Assembly: GCF_001484965.1 (NCBI RefSeq)
Contig: NZ_LLYY01000009.1
Location: 107,939-171,938, forward strand
Origin: Shouchella shacheensis
GTDB lineage: Bacteria; Bacillota; Bacilli; Bacillales; Bacillaceae_D
Direction: 5' to 3'
DNA: 64,000 bases
Shown one piece after another: positions 9,464-18,606 of the stretch (position 1 is its first letter; the number at the start of each line of letters is the position of its first letter). The position numbers and the translations under genes were made by a program. The notes beneath the pieces were generated by a model. It was not told where the DNA came from, did not search any database, and saw only the letters and a list, made by a program, of their open reading frames with translations.

Positions 9464-9586
9464 TGAAAAGCGCAGGCGGGTCGCACCAGAAGCGAGGATT
9501 TTGGAAGGCCTGCTACTCGCAATCCCGAATTTGAATTTCAGGGCAGGACTGAAAAACCCCTTGCTTCTACCGCCGAAGCTAGGCAA
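9464..9586 (+). repeat. Form A structured repeat, copy 3
   Basis: Starts TGAAAAGCGCAGGCGGG and ends GAAGCTAGGCAA. It has the CCTGC/GCAGG arm. Followed after 3 bp by a shortened form B. Confidence 0.85.
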
Positions 9587-9589
9587 TAC

Positions 9590-9664
9590 GAAAAGCGGAG
9601 GCGCCCTAACGACGGTATTATCAAGCCCAGTGTTGGCTTAAAGATGCCTCGAGCAAGCTAGACA
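9590..9664 (+). repeat. Form B structured repeat, internally shortened
   Basis: Begins GAAAAGCGGAGGCGCCCT, retains the TCAAGCC/GGCTTA hairpin and ends AGCAAGCTAGACAA, but lacks about 45 bp of the usual form B. It abuts the ftsZ terminator. Confidence 0.75.
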
Positions 9665-9668
9665 ACGC

Positions 9669-9702
9669 AAAAAAGCGATGCATGCGGCATCGCTTTTTTA
9701 TC
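9669..9702 (-). terminator. Intrinsic terminator after ftsZ
   Basis: AAAAAAGCGATGC/GCATCGCTTTTTT, an 11-bp or longer stem with A and T runs, eight bases past the ftsZ stop. Confidence 0.9.
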
Positions 9703-9710
9703 GATAGATC

Positions 9711-10838
9711 TTATCGGTTTCGACGGTTTCTTAAAAAGGTTGGAATGTCGAGCGTATCAGGCTGAGAAGGCGATTCTTCTTCGTTCCCAGAAGACTGAAA
9801 GCGCGATTCTCGTTTGGGCTCTTCCCTCATTGGTTGGGAGGCAGAAGCGCCAGGAGACTCTGGACGGGAAGGCTTGCCCTCAGCGTATGTTTCAAAGCCT
9901 GTGGCAATCACCGTTACGACAATCTCGTCTTTTAAGTTTTCATTGATGACGGAACCAAAAATCATGTTGACCTCTGAGTCTGACGCTTGAGAGACGATCT
10001 CCGCTGCTTCATGGACTTCATAAAGGCTTAGGTTTGAGCCTCCCGTGATATTCATCAAGACCCCTTGTGCGCCATCTAGGGATGTTTCAAGGAGCGGGCT
10101 GGAAATCGCCTTTTTCGCCGCTTCTGCCGCACGGTTTTCTCCCGTTGCTATACCAATCCCCATCAAAGCTGAGCCTTTTTCACTCATGATGGTTTTCACG
10201 TCGGCAAAATCCAAGTTAATCAACCCAGGAGTGGCAATCAAATCAGAGATCCCCTGGACCCCTTGGCGGAGCACGTTATCCGCTTCTCTGAATGCCTCTA
10301 GCATTGGCGTGTTTTTGTCGACAATTTCTAGCAGGCGGTCATTTGGAATGACAATGAGCGTGTCGACCTTTTCTTTCAACGCTCCAATGCCTGAGACAGC
10401 TTGAGTTTGGCGCTTGCGTCCCTCAAACGTGAACGGGCGTGTGACAACGCCTACAGTCAGCGCTCCGATTTCGCGAGCCACTTCGGCAATGACAGGTGCA
10501 GCACCTGTGCCGGTGCCACCGCCCATACCTGCCGTAATGAAGACCATGTCAGCGCCTTGCAAAAACTCTTCCAGATGCTCTCGACTTTCTTCAGCAGCTT
10601 TCTTGCCAATGTCTGGGTTAGCCCCGGCCCCGAGTCCACGGGTGAGCTTTCCTCCTAACTGAAGCTTTTTCTCTGCTTTTGAAAGTTGCAGCGCTTGTGC
10701 ATCCGTGTTAACAGCGATGAATTCAACACCCTGTAACCCGTTCTCAATCATACGGTTGACGGCGTTCGAGCCTCCACCCCCGACACCTATTACTTTTATT
10801 TGAGCAAGCTGCTCCATGTCCATTTCAAAATCTAACAT
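9711..10838 (-). CDS. ftsZ: Cell division GTPase FtsZ
   Basis: Tubulin homologue forming the cytokinetic ring. The GTP-binding signature GGGTGTG is at about residues 106-112, the N-terminal [13 protein letters not shown] loop is intact, and the T7 segment reads [13 protein letters not shown]. The C-terminal peptide [13 protein letters not shown] is the site that binds FtsA, SepF and EzrA. It is 375 aa with a proline/serine/glutamate-rich linker (about 318-358). Lies 34 bp after ftsA and ends at a strong terminator, so it closes the ftsAZ operon. Confidence 0.99.
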   Translation of the reverse strand: MLDFEMDMEQLAQIKVIGVGGGGSNAVNRMIENGLQGVEFIAVNTDAQALQLSKAEKKLQLGGKLTRGLGAGANPDIGKKAAEESREHLEEFLQGADMVFITAGMGGGTGTGAAPVIAEVAREIGALTVGVVTRPFTFEGRKRQTQAVSGIGALKEKVDTLIVIPNDRLLEIVDKNTPMLEAFREADNVLRQGVQGISDLIATPGLINLDFADVKTIMSEKGSALMGIGIATGENRAAEAAKKAISSPLLETSLDGAQGVLMNITGGSNLSLYEVHEAAEIVSQASDSEVNMIFGSVINENLKDEIVVTVIATGFETYAEGKPSRPESPGASASQPMREEPKRESRFQSSGNEEESPSQPDTLDIPTFLRNRRNR

Positions 10839-10872
10839 CTCTTATCCCCCTAACCAAACTTCTGCCAGCTTT

Positions 10873-12171
10873 TTATTCAAAAAACGTACGCATAAACCAA
10901 TTTTTCATTTTGGAATCCGACTCTGATGATTCATTTGACTTTGTCTTTTCCTTCGCTTCGCGTTTTTCCCGTTTTCGAGGCGGCTCTTCTTGAGTAGCGC
11001 CTGTTGCAGCTTCACTTACCGACGCTGCCACTTCTCTTCCTTGTACCTTGCTGTTCTTGTGTGCAAACTGAATCAGGCCAATGCTTACGGTGTACTTAGG
11101 TTCACGTACTCCGATATAATCCGGGGTTGCGACACGCACATTCCCCTGAAGCATTTCTTTGGTCAGTTCTAACACACCCGGCAGCATCACCGTACCTCCG
11201 GTGAGAACAAATCCACTCGGAAAGCTACGGAACCCAAGGCGAGCAAGCTCTTTGGCCAGAAGTTCGATCATCTCTTCCATGCGAGGTTCTATGACATGAG
11301 CAAGATCATATTGCGTCATGGTTTGTTTTTCTGTAGAACCAATACTTTGAACCAAAAACTGCTCCTCACTGGAGGCTTCAGGAATGAAGGCATGTCCATG
11401 TTTACGTTTGATTCGCTCAGCTTCTTCTGTTGATACGCGAAGACCTACGGCTAGATCATTGGTCATGTGATCACCGCCAATAGGGAGAACCGATGTTGCG
11501 ACAAGCGCGCCTTGTTCGAAAGCGGAAATCGTTGTCGAACCTCCACCAATATCCACGATACAAACCCCTAAGCTCTTTTCATCCTTGGAGACAGCCACAG
11601 CCCCCGAGGCAAGAGAATTTAGGCAGATGTCTGCGACCTCCAAGTCTGCTCGCTCCACACAACGAAGCAAATTATGTAAAACAGTTTTGGAACCCGTAAT
11701 CATCGTGCCTTCCATTTCAAGTCGAACGCCGATCATGCCACGCGGGTCCGTAATTTCATCAAGGCCGTCGACGATAAATTGCTTTGGAATAACATCAATA
11801 ATTTCACGCTCAGGGGGGATGGACATCACCTCCGCAGCTTCCATCACACGCGTGACATCTTCTCCCCCAATTTCACGGTCACTGCTCGAAACAGCAACAA
11901 CCCCGTGACAGGGGGCAAGAGCTACATGATTGCCGTTGACACCAACGATCACCTGCTTAATCTTAAGCCCTACCATTCGTTCAGCTTGCTCAACAGCGGC
12001 GCGAATAGACGTTACGGTCTCGTCGATATCGACAACTGCGCCTTTTCGAATACCTTGCGAGTCAACGCTCCCCACACCTAACACATTAATGGAACCATTT
12101 GTAACTTCTCCAATAATTACACGAATGCTAGAAGTTCCGATATCTAGACTTACGTATGTTTCACTTTTCAC
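10873..12171 (-). CDS. ftsA: Cell division protein FtsA
   Basis: Actin-like ATPase that anchors FtsZ polymers to the membrane. Phosphate-1 loop VSLDIGTSSIRVIIGE near the N terminus, ILVTGG-type motif FVLTGGTVMLPG near residue 335, a charged linker, and the C-terminal amphipathic anchor MKNWFMRTFFE. GTG 12171-12169 follows GAGGAGGTG, giving 432 aa; the frame extends upstream without support. The usual sbp/ylxX/ylxW genes between divIB and ftsA are absent. Confidence 0.97.
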   Translation of the reverse strand: MKSETYVSLDIGTSSIRVIIGEVTNGSINVLGVGSVDSQGIRKGAVVDIDETVTSIRAAVEQAERMVGLKIKQVIVGVNGNHVALAPCHGVVAVSSSDREIGGEDVTRVMEAAEVMSIPPEREIIDVIPKQFIVDGLDEITDPRGMIGVRLEMEGTMITGSKTVLHNLLRCVERADLEVADICLNSLASGAVAVSKDEKSLGVCIVDIGGGSTTISAFEQGALVATSVLPIGGDHMTNDLAVGLRVSTEEAERIKRKHGHAFIPEASSEEQFLVQSIGSTEKQTMTQYDLAHVIEPRMEEMIELLAKELARLGFRSFPSGFVLTGGTVMLPGVLELTKEMLQGNVRVATPDYIGVREPKYTVSIGLIQFAHKNSKVQGREVAASVSEAATGATQEEPPRKREKREAKEKTKSNESSESDSKMKNWFMRTFFE

Positions 12172-12280
12172 TAGCGGCACCTCCTCATCAGGACAGGTAT
12201 GGCTCCATCCTGCCAAACCAGTCATACATCTTCAACACATTTTTAAAGCAAATGTCGTAACAGTTATCGTATACGTACGT

Positions 12281-12307
12281 ATTCAACGTTACGTTTTCGA
12301 ATCCTCT
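12281..12307 (-). promoter_or_regulatory. Candidate sigma-H promoter of ftsA-ftsZ
   Basis: Minus strand AGAGGATTC (12307-12299), 11-bp spacer, GTTGAAT (12287-12281), resembling the sigma-H pattern AGGAATT/GAAT. In B. subtilis a sigma-H promoter drives ftsAZ at sporulation onset. About 110 bp before the ftsA start. Confidence 0.4.
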
Positions 12308-12392
12308 TTATTTCCTACACTTTCTTACTGTAGTACTTTACGAAAATGGTAGCTAGAGTCCATTACCTACAAGTCTACACTAAGATGAACAA

Positions 12393-12422
12393 CTAGAAAA
12401 GCCAAACCTTGGCTGTTTCTAG
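12393..12422 (-). terminator. Strong hairpin after divIB, possible weak terminator
   Basis: CTAGAAA and AGCCAA pair with TTGGCT and TTTCTAG around a very short loop. No T run follows, so it may be an attenuator or RNA-stability element between divIB and ftsA rather than a full terminator. Confidence 0.5.
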
Positions 12423-12533
12423 CAAGCTCTGAATGATTTCCTTAAACAAAAGCTGGCGCCCGAGCCTCTCGCCTTCCTTTTTTACAAAACAATTACAAGA
12501 ATAAGGAGTTAAAATTGAATCCTTTCTCCTAGA

Positions 12534-13298
12534 TTATGAGTCCTGCTCTTCATAGTCATAGTCTTCGAAGTACGGGCTCATTTTCATATGAAGGACTCCA
12601 TTACGGTCGGGATCAATTTGCAGAGCAACCGCTGGATACGGCTCCATATTCGCGGCAAACGAATCAATCGAGGTACGCACCTCAATACCATCATTCATAT
12701 AAAGAGTTACTTGAAGGGAATCTTCTTCAGTCGGCGCATAAACAATTTCCGAAATTCGATTAATGATTTCTGCCGACGTTTGCGTAAGCTCATCTCCTAA
12801 CTGAGCGATGACTTCCGAATCGTCCATCCCAACGAGGATCGGCGCGTCTCCAGATAACTGATCGTTTGGAATCGGCTCCAGCTCTTCTCCGTTTTGCAAA
12901 ATGGGGGAGTAGGCACCGTCGTTGTATGCATACGCTACGCGTGGATACTCTTCAACGGTAACAACAACATTATTGGGAAACGCCCTAGAAATGCTGGCGC
13001 TTTGGATTTCCTTCATGCCCTCAATGGTTTGTTCCCGCTCCTCGGCTGCCAGATTCCAAATGTTCATCCCTTCCGATAACCCGCTCGCCTCAATCACCTT
13101 TTCCTCCGTTGCAATGGCATTTCCAACAACTTGGACACTCGAGATATCGCTAAGCGGAGACTGAAAATAGATAATCGCTACAAGAAGGAAAAAAAATAAG
13201 GTCAAAAAAAAGATCAGGCGCCGATTGGCTCGTCTCTTTCTTTCTTCTTTAATGGTTGGTATTCGCTCACTCATTGAAACGACTTTTTCATCATTCAT
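12534..13298 (-). CDS. divIB: Cell division protein DivIB/FtsQ
   Basis: Bitopic divisome protein acting with FtsL and DivIC. A basic N-terminal tail (KEERKRRANRR) is followed by one transmembrane helix (about 28-46) and a POTRA domain starting SSVQVVGNAIATEEKVIEA. The C-terminal FtsQ/DivIB domain continues to an acidic tail ending DYDYEEQDS. It is 254 aa, normal. The start follows AGGGGGGACC. It is preceded by spoVE, not by murB as in B. subtilis. Confidence 0.94.
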   Translation of the reverse strand: MNDEKVVSMSERIPTIKEERKRRANRRLIFFLTLFFFLLVAIIYFQSPLSDISSVQVVGNAIATEEKVIEASGLSEGMNIWNLAAEEREQTIEGMKEIQSASISRAFPNNVVVTVEEYPRVAYAYNDGAYSPILQNGEELEPIPNDQLSGDAPILVGMDDSEVIAQLGDELTQTSAEIINRISEIVYAPTEEDSLQVTLYMNDGIEVRTSIDSFAANMEPYPAVALQIDPDRNGVLHMKMSPYFEDYDYEEQDS

Positions 13299-13459
13299 TT
13301 TCGGTCCCCCCTATATGATGCTCTCATTCTTTTTAAGAGAGTTCACTCACATAGCATGCTAGGCAAGGTCACACATTCACGCCCTTATTCTAGCACGAAA
13401 CGTCTTGGAAAAGGGAAGGAAAACACATGATATTTTCAATGATTGACACAGAAACCGAG

Positions 13460-13483
13460 AAAAGGGCAGCTTTGTCGCTACCC
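13460..13483 (-). terminator. Candidate terminator after spoVE/ftsW
   Basis: Minus strand GGGTAGC pairs with GCTGCCC around GACAAA, followed by TTTTCTC. The stem is short but GC-rich, and it lies about 10 bp past the spoVE stop. Confidence 0.6.
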
Positions 13484-13492
13484 TCCCACCTC

Positions 13493-14590
13493 TTATCGCG
13501 CCTGTCGACTAATATTTAAAAGAACACCTAGAGAGACGAGCATTAACGTGAGCGATGAGCCCCCGTAACTTAACAAGGGAAGCGTAATGCCTGTGACAGG
13601 CATTAACCCCGTCACCACCCCAATATTGATCATCACCTGAATGGCTACCATCGAAATGATGCCGGTTGCCAGAAAGCTGCCAAATAAATCCGGTGCACCG
13701 AGCGCGATACGAACACCACGCCAGAAGAGAATCGAAAAGAACACGATAACAATGGCCCCACCAACAAACCCCATTTCTTCTGCTAGAATCGCAAAAATAA
13801 AGTCTGTCTGTGGCTCTGGCAAGTAAAAGTATTTTTGTCGGCTTTCACCAAGCCCCATCCCTAAGAGCCCACCTGGCCCGATCGCAAACAGAGACTGAAT
13901 AATTTGAAACCCACTTCCTAATGGATCGCTCCACGGGTCGAGAAAAGATGTGATGCGCTGAACTCGGTACGGCGCTGAGACAACCAAACCTACAAACCCA
14001 GCAACACCTAGTAGCCCCAAAAAAACAAAATGGCGGATGCGTGCACCTGCAATAAAAATCATAATCACGCATGTCCCGACCATAACCGCTCCTGTTCCTA
14101 AGTCAGGCTGAAGCATGATCATGCCAAATGCAATTAAGACGATGCCGAGTGATGGAACCAACCCTTTCGTAAACGAAACAATCCGCTTCTGGTTGAGCGC
14201 CAAGTAGTTGGCAAGAAAGATAATCATGGCAATTTTCATAAATTCAGAAGGCTGAATGGAAAAAGCCCCGACCCCTAACCAGCTTCTAGCACCTCCACGA
14301 ACAAGACCGACGCCTGGAATCAAAACGACAATCAGCAAAATGAAACAGATGATGACCAGCAGCTTGCTATAGGTACGCCACGTCCAGTAATCCACGCGCA
14401 TGACCAACAGCATCAGTACAACTCCAGTGCCCGCAAAGAAAAGCTGACGTTTCACAAAAAAGAAAGCATCCTCAAAGCGATACGTCGCCCACGCCGCACT
14501 TGCGCTGTATACCATAATCATACCAATGAGTAGGAGCGCAAGCGTAGCTCCCAGCAATACGTAGTCTGGTGCAGATTTTTGCTTATGCAT
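13493..14590 (-). CDS. spoVE: SEDS peptidoglycan polymerase SpoVE/FtsW
   Basis: Polytopic SEDS-family glycosyltransferase that polymerises lipid II with a partner class B PBP. Ten predicted membrane helices over 365 aa. Signatures: MVYSASAAWATYRFEDAFFF, GVGLVRGGARSWLGVG, PSEFMKIAMIIFLANYLA, FIFAILAEEMGFVGG and the C-terminal GITLPLLSYGGSS. Position between murD and divIB corresponds to spoVE of B. subtilis, where the cognate PBP is SpoVD, also present here. Whether it serves division or spore cortex, or both, cannot be decided from sequence. Confidence 0.93.
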   Translation of the reverse strand: MHKQKSAPDYVLLGATLALLLIGMIMVYSASAAWATYRFEDAFFFVKRQLFFAGTGVVLMLLVMRVDYWTWRTYSKLLVIICFILLIVVLIPGVGLVRGGARSWLGVGAFSIQPSEFMKIAMIIFLANYLALNQKRIVSFTKGLVPSLGIVLIAFGMIMLQPDLGTGAVMVGTCVIMIFIAGARIRHFVFLGLLGVAGFVGLVVSAPYRVQRITSFLDPWSDPLGSGFQIIQSLFAIGPGGLLGMGLGESRQKYFYLPEPQTDFIFAILAEEMGFVGGAIVIVFFSILFWRGVRIALGAPDLFGSFLATGIISMVAIQVMINIGVVTGLMPVTGITLPLLSYGGSSLTLMLVSLGVLLNISRQAR

Positions 14591-14664
14591 ACAACACCTC
14601 TACTCGATTTACGACCTCACAGTTAACTATATGAGGCGACTTGAACAAACATGTCCTAAAAACC

Positions 14665-14712
14665 GAAAAGCGGAGGCGGGTTGGGCAGGAGCGAGGGATC
14701 CACCGGCCAGAA
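14665..14712 (+). repeat. Form A repeat, 5' fragment
   Basis: GAAAAGCGGAGGCGGGTTGG followed by about 28 diverged bases, then similarity is lost. It lies 40 bp before the murD terminator. The rest of the 14591-14909 gap shows no gene. Confidence 0.6.
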
Positions 14713-14752
14713 CGCACCCCCTGTGGCATGGCCGAGGCTCACACGTTCTGCA

Positions 14753-14792
14753 CAAAAAAGAACAAGCACCGTGAACGGGTCACCATGCTTGT
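14753..14792 (-). terminator. Candidate terminator after murD
   Basis: Minus strand ACAAGCA pairs with TGCTTGT, with further pairing of GTGA and TCAC inside, followed by TTCTTTTTTG. It is about 120 bp past the murD stop. Confidence 0.7.
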
Positions 14793-14909
14793 CCAAATAA
14801 CAAATCTATTAGGTAGAAGATAGGACCATCCTTTCACGCCCTACCCTTTTTTAGAGCTTTGCTTGACGGAAAACGCGGAGACATAAGAACCATTCCTCTT
14901 CCTAACTTT

Positions 14910-16265
14910 CTAGTTGTCCGTCAACTGCTCAATCGCTGAGATAAAGGCATCGCCGCGCTCTTCAAAGGTTCTGTACTGATCCCAGCTTGCACACGCCGGG
15001 GAAAGCAGAAGCACGTCTCCTTCCTCAGACTCTTCAACAGCGACCGTCACAGCATCCTCAACGCGCTCTGCGTATTGAATCACGTTGACCCCTGCCTCTT
15101 TCGCGACGCGAGCCAGTTTTTTCTTCGTTTCGCCGAACGTCACAAGTGCCTTCACATGCTTCAAGTACGGAATGAGCTCGTCGAATTCATTCCCCCGATC
15201 CAGTCCTCCTGCTAAAAGGACTACCGGTTTTTCAAACGAAGAGAGCGCCGCCTCGGTTGCGAGCATGTTGGTCGCTTTGGAGTCATTATAAAAAAGGCGG
15301 CCTTCCCAGCGTTTCACAAATTGCAGCCGGTGCTTCACGCCTGGAAAAGTCTTGAGCACATGACAAATTTGCTTATTTTTTGCGCCAGCTAGCTTTGCTG
15401 TTGCTACAGCGGCAAGGACATTCTCTAAATTATGAAACCCAGGTAAAACCACTTCCTCGAGAGGGAGAATCGCCTCCTCTGCAAACCTGAGTTGGTTATT
15501 TTCGATATAAGCTCCATTCTTACATACACTCTTCACCGAAAAAGGAACTCGCTTTGCCTTACAGGCAAATATCGCCTGAGTGACGTGCTCGTCATCAGCG
15601 TTGTACACCAAGTAATCGTCCTCAGACATGTTCGCACAGATCCGTGATTTAGCGGCAATGTAACTTTCTTTGTCGCCATGGTAATCAAGATGGGCGTCAA
15701 ACACATTGAGCCAGACGGCGACTTTTGGTTGAAAGCGTTCCGTCCCCAGCAGCTGAAAGCTTGAAACTTCCAGCACAATGACGTCATCCTCTGTCGCTTG
15801 AGCAGCCACTTCACAGGCGACGGTCCCAATATTTCCAGCAATCAATGGCGTGCGCTCGCTCCCCTGAAGCATTTCGTGCACAAGCGTCGTTGTGGTTGTT
15901 TTTCCATTTGAGCCGGTAATCGCAAGAAGATCAGCCTCTGAAACAAGCGAAGCCAATTCAATCTCCGTCACCACTGAAATGCCGCGCGACACCGCTTCTG
16001 CAACGAGAGCGTTGTGATAAGGAATCCCAGGATTCTTAATCACCGCATCCACTCCTTCAAGTAGTTCAAGCGGATGAGCCCCGCAGACGACGATCGCCCC
16101 AAGTGCTTCAAGCTCATCGGCCTGTGGGTTCTCATCTCGTTCCTTTGCGTCATTAATCGTTACCACTGCACCGAGCTGCATAAGAAGCTTTGCACAAGCA
16201 GCTCCGCTTTTCGCCATGCCGATAACAAGGACATGTTTGTCTTTATAGCTCGTTATCTGTTTCAT
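14910..16265 (-). CDS. murD: UDP-MurNAc-L-alanine:D-glutamate ligase MurD
   Basis: Cytoplasmic Mur ligase adding D-Glu. N-terminal Rossmann segment KHVLVIGMAKSGAACAKLLM, ATP loop [13 protein letters not shown] near residue 115, then NVFDAHLDYHG and C-terminal LLSPACASWDQY. Start ATG 16265 overlaps the mraY stop as TAATG with GAGGTG upstream, giving 451 aa. murG normally lies downstream after spoVE in Bacillus, but here spoVE is followed directly by divIB. Confidence 0.97.
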   Translation of the reverse strand: MKQITSYKDKHVLVIGMAKSGAACAKLLMQLGAVVTINDAKERDENPQADELEALGAIVVCGAHPLELLEGVDAVIKNPGIPYHNALVAEAVSRGISVVTEIELASLVSEADLLAITGSNGKTTTTTLVHEMLQGSERTPLIAGNIGTVACEVAAQATEDDVIVLEVSSFQLLGTERFQPKVAVWLNVFDAHLDYHGDKESYIAAKSRICANMSEDDYLVYNADDEHVTQAIFACKAKRVPFSVKSVCKNGAYIENNQLRFAEEAILPLEEVVLPGFHNLENVLAAVATAKLAGAKNKQICHVLKTFPGVKHRLQFVKRWEGRLFYNDSKATNMLATEAALSSFEKPVVLLAGGLDRGNEFDELIPYLKHVKALVTFGETKKKLARVAKEAGVNVIQYAERVEDAVTVAVEESEEGDVLLLSPACASWDQYRTFEERGDAFISAIEQLTDN

Positions 16266-17239
16266 TACATCCACACCTCAATATAAATACCAAGCACTGC
16301 AAGGACCATCCCCACAAGCCAAAACGTTACAACCACGCGCCACTCTGACCAGCCGGAGAGCTCATAGTGGTGATGCAGTGGGCTCATCTTGAACACTCGT
16401 TTTCCGGTTGTTTTAAAAGAAATAACCTGAATAATCACCGAGGCCGTCTCAATCACAAACACCCCACCCACCAAAATAAGCATAAGTTCCATGTTTATCA
16501 TGATGGCAATTGCCGCAATGGCGCCCCCTAAGGCGAGAGACCCTGTGTCCCCCATGAACACTTTAGCGGGATGGGCATTGAACACGAGAAAGCCAAGGAC
16601 CGCACCGACGATGGCAGTGGCAAATAGAGCCGTATCCATAAACCCAGCGTTCCACGCGAGAATCGCAAAGGCCCCGAACGCAATCGCTCCTGTTCCTGCA
16701 AGCAGACCGTCTAGGCCGTCCGTTAAGTTCACAGCATTTGACCCAGCAAGAAGCATAACGATGACAAGTGCAAAATACAGCCAGCCGAGATCAATCGCAG
16801 CCGTCGTTCCTGGAATCGCAACACTTGTGTCAAGACCAACTTGTTGCAAGCCAACGCAAAACCCTCCAGCAATCACAAGCTGACCAACGAGCTTCTGCTT
16901 GGAGGTTAACCCTAAGTTTTGCTTTCTGGCAACTTTAAGATAATCATCTAAGAAACCAACAACCCCATACCCCACTGTTACGAGAAGGAGCAGCAGCAAT
17001 TGTGGACTAAAGGATGTAAGCCACAACCCAATCACGAGCGAGGTAATCAGAACCGAAAGAACAATCACGATCCCGCCCATGGTAGGTGTCCCGCTTTTTT
17101 TCTGATGCGACTTCGGGCCCTCTTCACGAATGCTTTGTCCGAACTTCAGTCGGCGAAGGAAAGGGATAAAAAGCGGCGACATTAGCACCGCCAAGCCGAA
17201 TGAAACAATAAGAACGAGGAGAAGTGTAGACTCTTCCAT
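16265..17239 (-). CDS. mraY: Phospho-MurNAc-pentapeptide translocase MraY
   Basis: Integral membrane enzyme that transfers phospho-MurNAc-pentapeptide to undecaprenyl phosphate, forming lipid I. Ten membrane helices in 324 aa. Catalytic motifs are visible: [38 protein letters not shown] and [12 protein letters not shown]. Flanked tightly by murF and murD. Confidence 0.98.
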   Translation of the reverse strand: MEESTLLLVLIVSFGLAVLMSPLFIPFLRRLKFGQSIREEGPKSHQKKSGTPTMGGIVIVLSVLITSLVIGLWLTSFSPQLLLLLLVTVGYGVVGFLDDYLKVARKQNLGLTSKQKLVGQLVIAGGFCVGLQQVGLDTSVAIPGTTAAIDLGWLYFALVIVMLLAGSNAVNLTDGLDGLLAGTGAIAFGAFAILAWNAGFMDTALFATAIVGAVLGFLVFNAHPAKVFMGDTGSLALGGAIAAIAIMINMELMLILVGGVFVIETASVIIQVISFKTTGKRVFKMSPLHHHYELSGWSEWRVVVTFWLVGMVLAVLGIYIEVWM

Positions 17240-17241
17240 AC

Positions 17242-18606
17242 TTATTCGTCCCCTTTCTCAGAAGGAAGGACGCCTTCAAGAGCTAGGCCACGCGATGCTT
17301 TTAAAAGAATGACCGTATCACTGGCGAAATAAGGCTTAAGTTTTTGCTTCGCTTCGCTCACCGTAGCGGCGTACTCTAATGTCACGTTTTTAGGGGCGAG
17401 CGTACGAGCGGCTTCAAAAATCCAGCGCCCTTTCTCACCAACTGCGAGGAGTGTGGTAATTGGTGACGAGATCACTTCAGCCACGCTCGCATGCAGTGCC
17501 TCCTCCTCGCTCCCGAGTTCGTAAATATCTCCAAGGACCGCGACTTTCTTGCTATAGCCTGGAATTTCTTTGACAGTATCAACGGCTGCCTTCATAGACG
17601 TTGGGTTCGCATTGTACGCATCGTTGACGATCATCGAGCCCTCGGGTCCGTCCGTCTGTTGCAAGCGCATCTCGGTAATCCTAAGGTTGTTCATGCGTTC
17701 ACGAAGCACCTCACTCGCTATGCCGAGCGAAGAGGCAAGCGCCAGACAATAGGTGACATTCTTCACATTGTGCCGGCCAAGAATGGGGAGCGAAAAGGCC
17801 CCTAGTTGAGAAATTAAAAACGAATAGCCGTTACTAGTTGGCGTCACATCCTCAATATGTACGTCCGAACGAGCATCAAACCCTACGGTTCGCATAGAAG
17901 TCTTGACATACGGGGCGAGCAATGGTTCATCCCCATCTAGATAGAGCGTCTTCTCCCCAATTAACCCTTTTTCTATTTCCATTTTTGCTTTGGCGATGCC
18001 CGCGCGTGAACCTAGAAACTCTAGATGGGCATCCCCGATACTTGTAACAATGGCTGCATTCGGACGAGCAATTTCAGAGAGCCGTTCAATCTCGCCAAAG
18101 TGATTCATGCCCATTTCAATCACAGCGTACGTACAGTCGGCTGGCATGGAAAGAAGAGTCAATGGAACGCCAATTTGATTGTTCAGGTTGCCTTTGGTTT
18201 TATGAACGACACCGCTCCCCAGAAGCAGTCCCTCTAGCATATCTTTGGTTGTCGTTTTTCCATTTGAGCCCGTAATGCCGATCACAAATGGGTCGACTTG
18301 CTTGCGGTAGGCATGAGCGAGCTCTTGCAAAGCCACCAAACTGTCCTCCACAAAATACAGCTGTACATCGTTTCGCAAATCAGCAGGGACAGGGGTATCA
18401 CTTTGCCAAATCGCTCCTGTGGCTCCCGCTTCAACCGCCTTCTGTAAAAACGTGTGTCCATCAAACCGCTCCCCTACAAGTGGAACAAACAGCGCATTTG
18501 CCGCAAGCGTTCGTGTGTCCGTCGAGACGGAGGGGTAAGAACGTGCGTCGTCCGCAAGGCGCGTTGATGATGCGATATGAGTAAGTAGTGAAGAATGTAT
18601 CGTCAT
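17242..18606 (-). CDS. murF: UDP-MurNAc-tripeptide:D-Ala-D-Ala ligase MurF
   Basis: Last cytoplasmic Mur ligase. 454 aa with MurF-type N-terminal domain ([18 protein letters not shown]), ATP loop [15 protein letters not shown] (about 112-126), [14 protein letters not shown] and [15 protein letters not shown]. It overlaps the murE stop by four bases. In B. subtilis murF lies outside this cluster, next to ddl. The order murE-murF-mraY seen here is the one found in many other bacteria. Confidence 0.97.
   Translation of the reverse strand: MTIHSSLLTHIASSTRLADDARSYPSVSTDTRTLAANALFVPLVGERFDGHTFLQKAVEAGATGAIWQSDTPVPADLRNDVQLYFVEDSLVALQELAHAYRKQVDPFVIGITGSNGKTTTKDMLEGLLLGSGVVHKTKGNLNNQIGVPLTLLSMPADCTYAVIEMGMNHFGEIERLSEIARPNAAIVTSIGDAHLEFLGSRAGIAKAKMEIEKGLIGEKTLYLDGDEPLLAPYVKTSMRTVGFDARSDVHIEDVTPTSNGYSFLISQLGAFSLPILGRHNVKNVTYCLALASSLGIASEVLRERMNNLRITEMRLQQTDGPEGSMIVNDAYNANPTSMKAAVDTVKEIPGYSKKVAVLGDIYELGSEEEALHASVAEVISSPITTLLAVGEKGRWIFEAARTLAPKNVTLEYAATVSEAKQKLKPYFASDTVILLKASRGLALEGVLPSEKGDE

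Larger units (their letters stand above)
12172..12533. other. Non-coding ftsA-divIB interval
   Basis: In B. subtilis this place holds ylxW, ylxX and sbp. Here no reading frame with a ribosome site is visible. It contains the candidate sigma-H promoter and the hairpin listed separately, and an A/T-rich stretch near divIB. Confidence 0.7.

Noticed and set aside
7523..9586. Repeats as sporulation-specific regulatory sites
   Set aside because: Copies near sigG, sigE and spoIIGA look suggestive, but the same elements flank unrelated genes such as rpmF and the thioesterase gene; position next to terminators explains them better.
10401..10662. Open frames antisense to ftsZ and many other long antisense frames in the mur/pbp genes
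   Set aside because: They are shadows of strongly biased real genes on the opposite strand.
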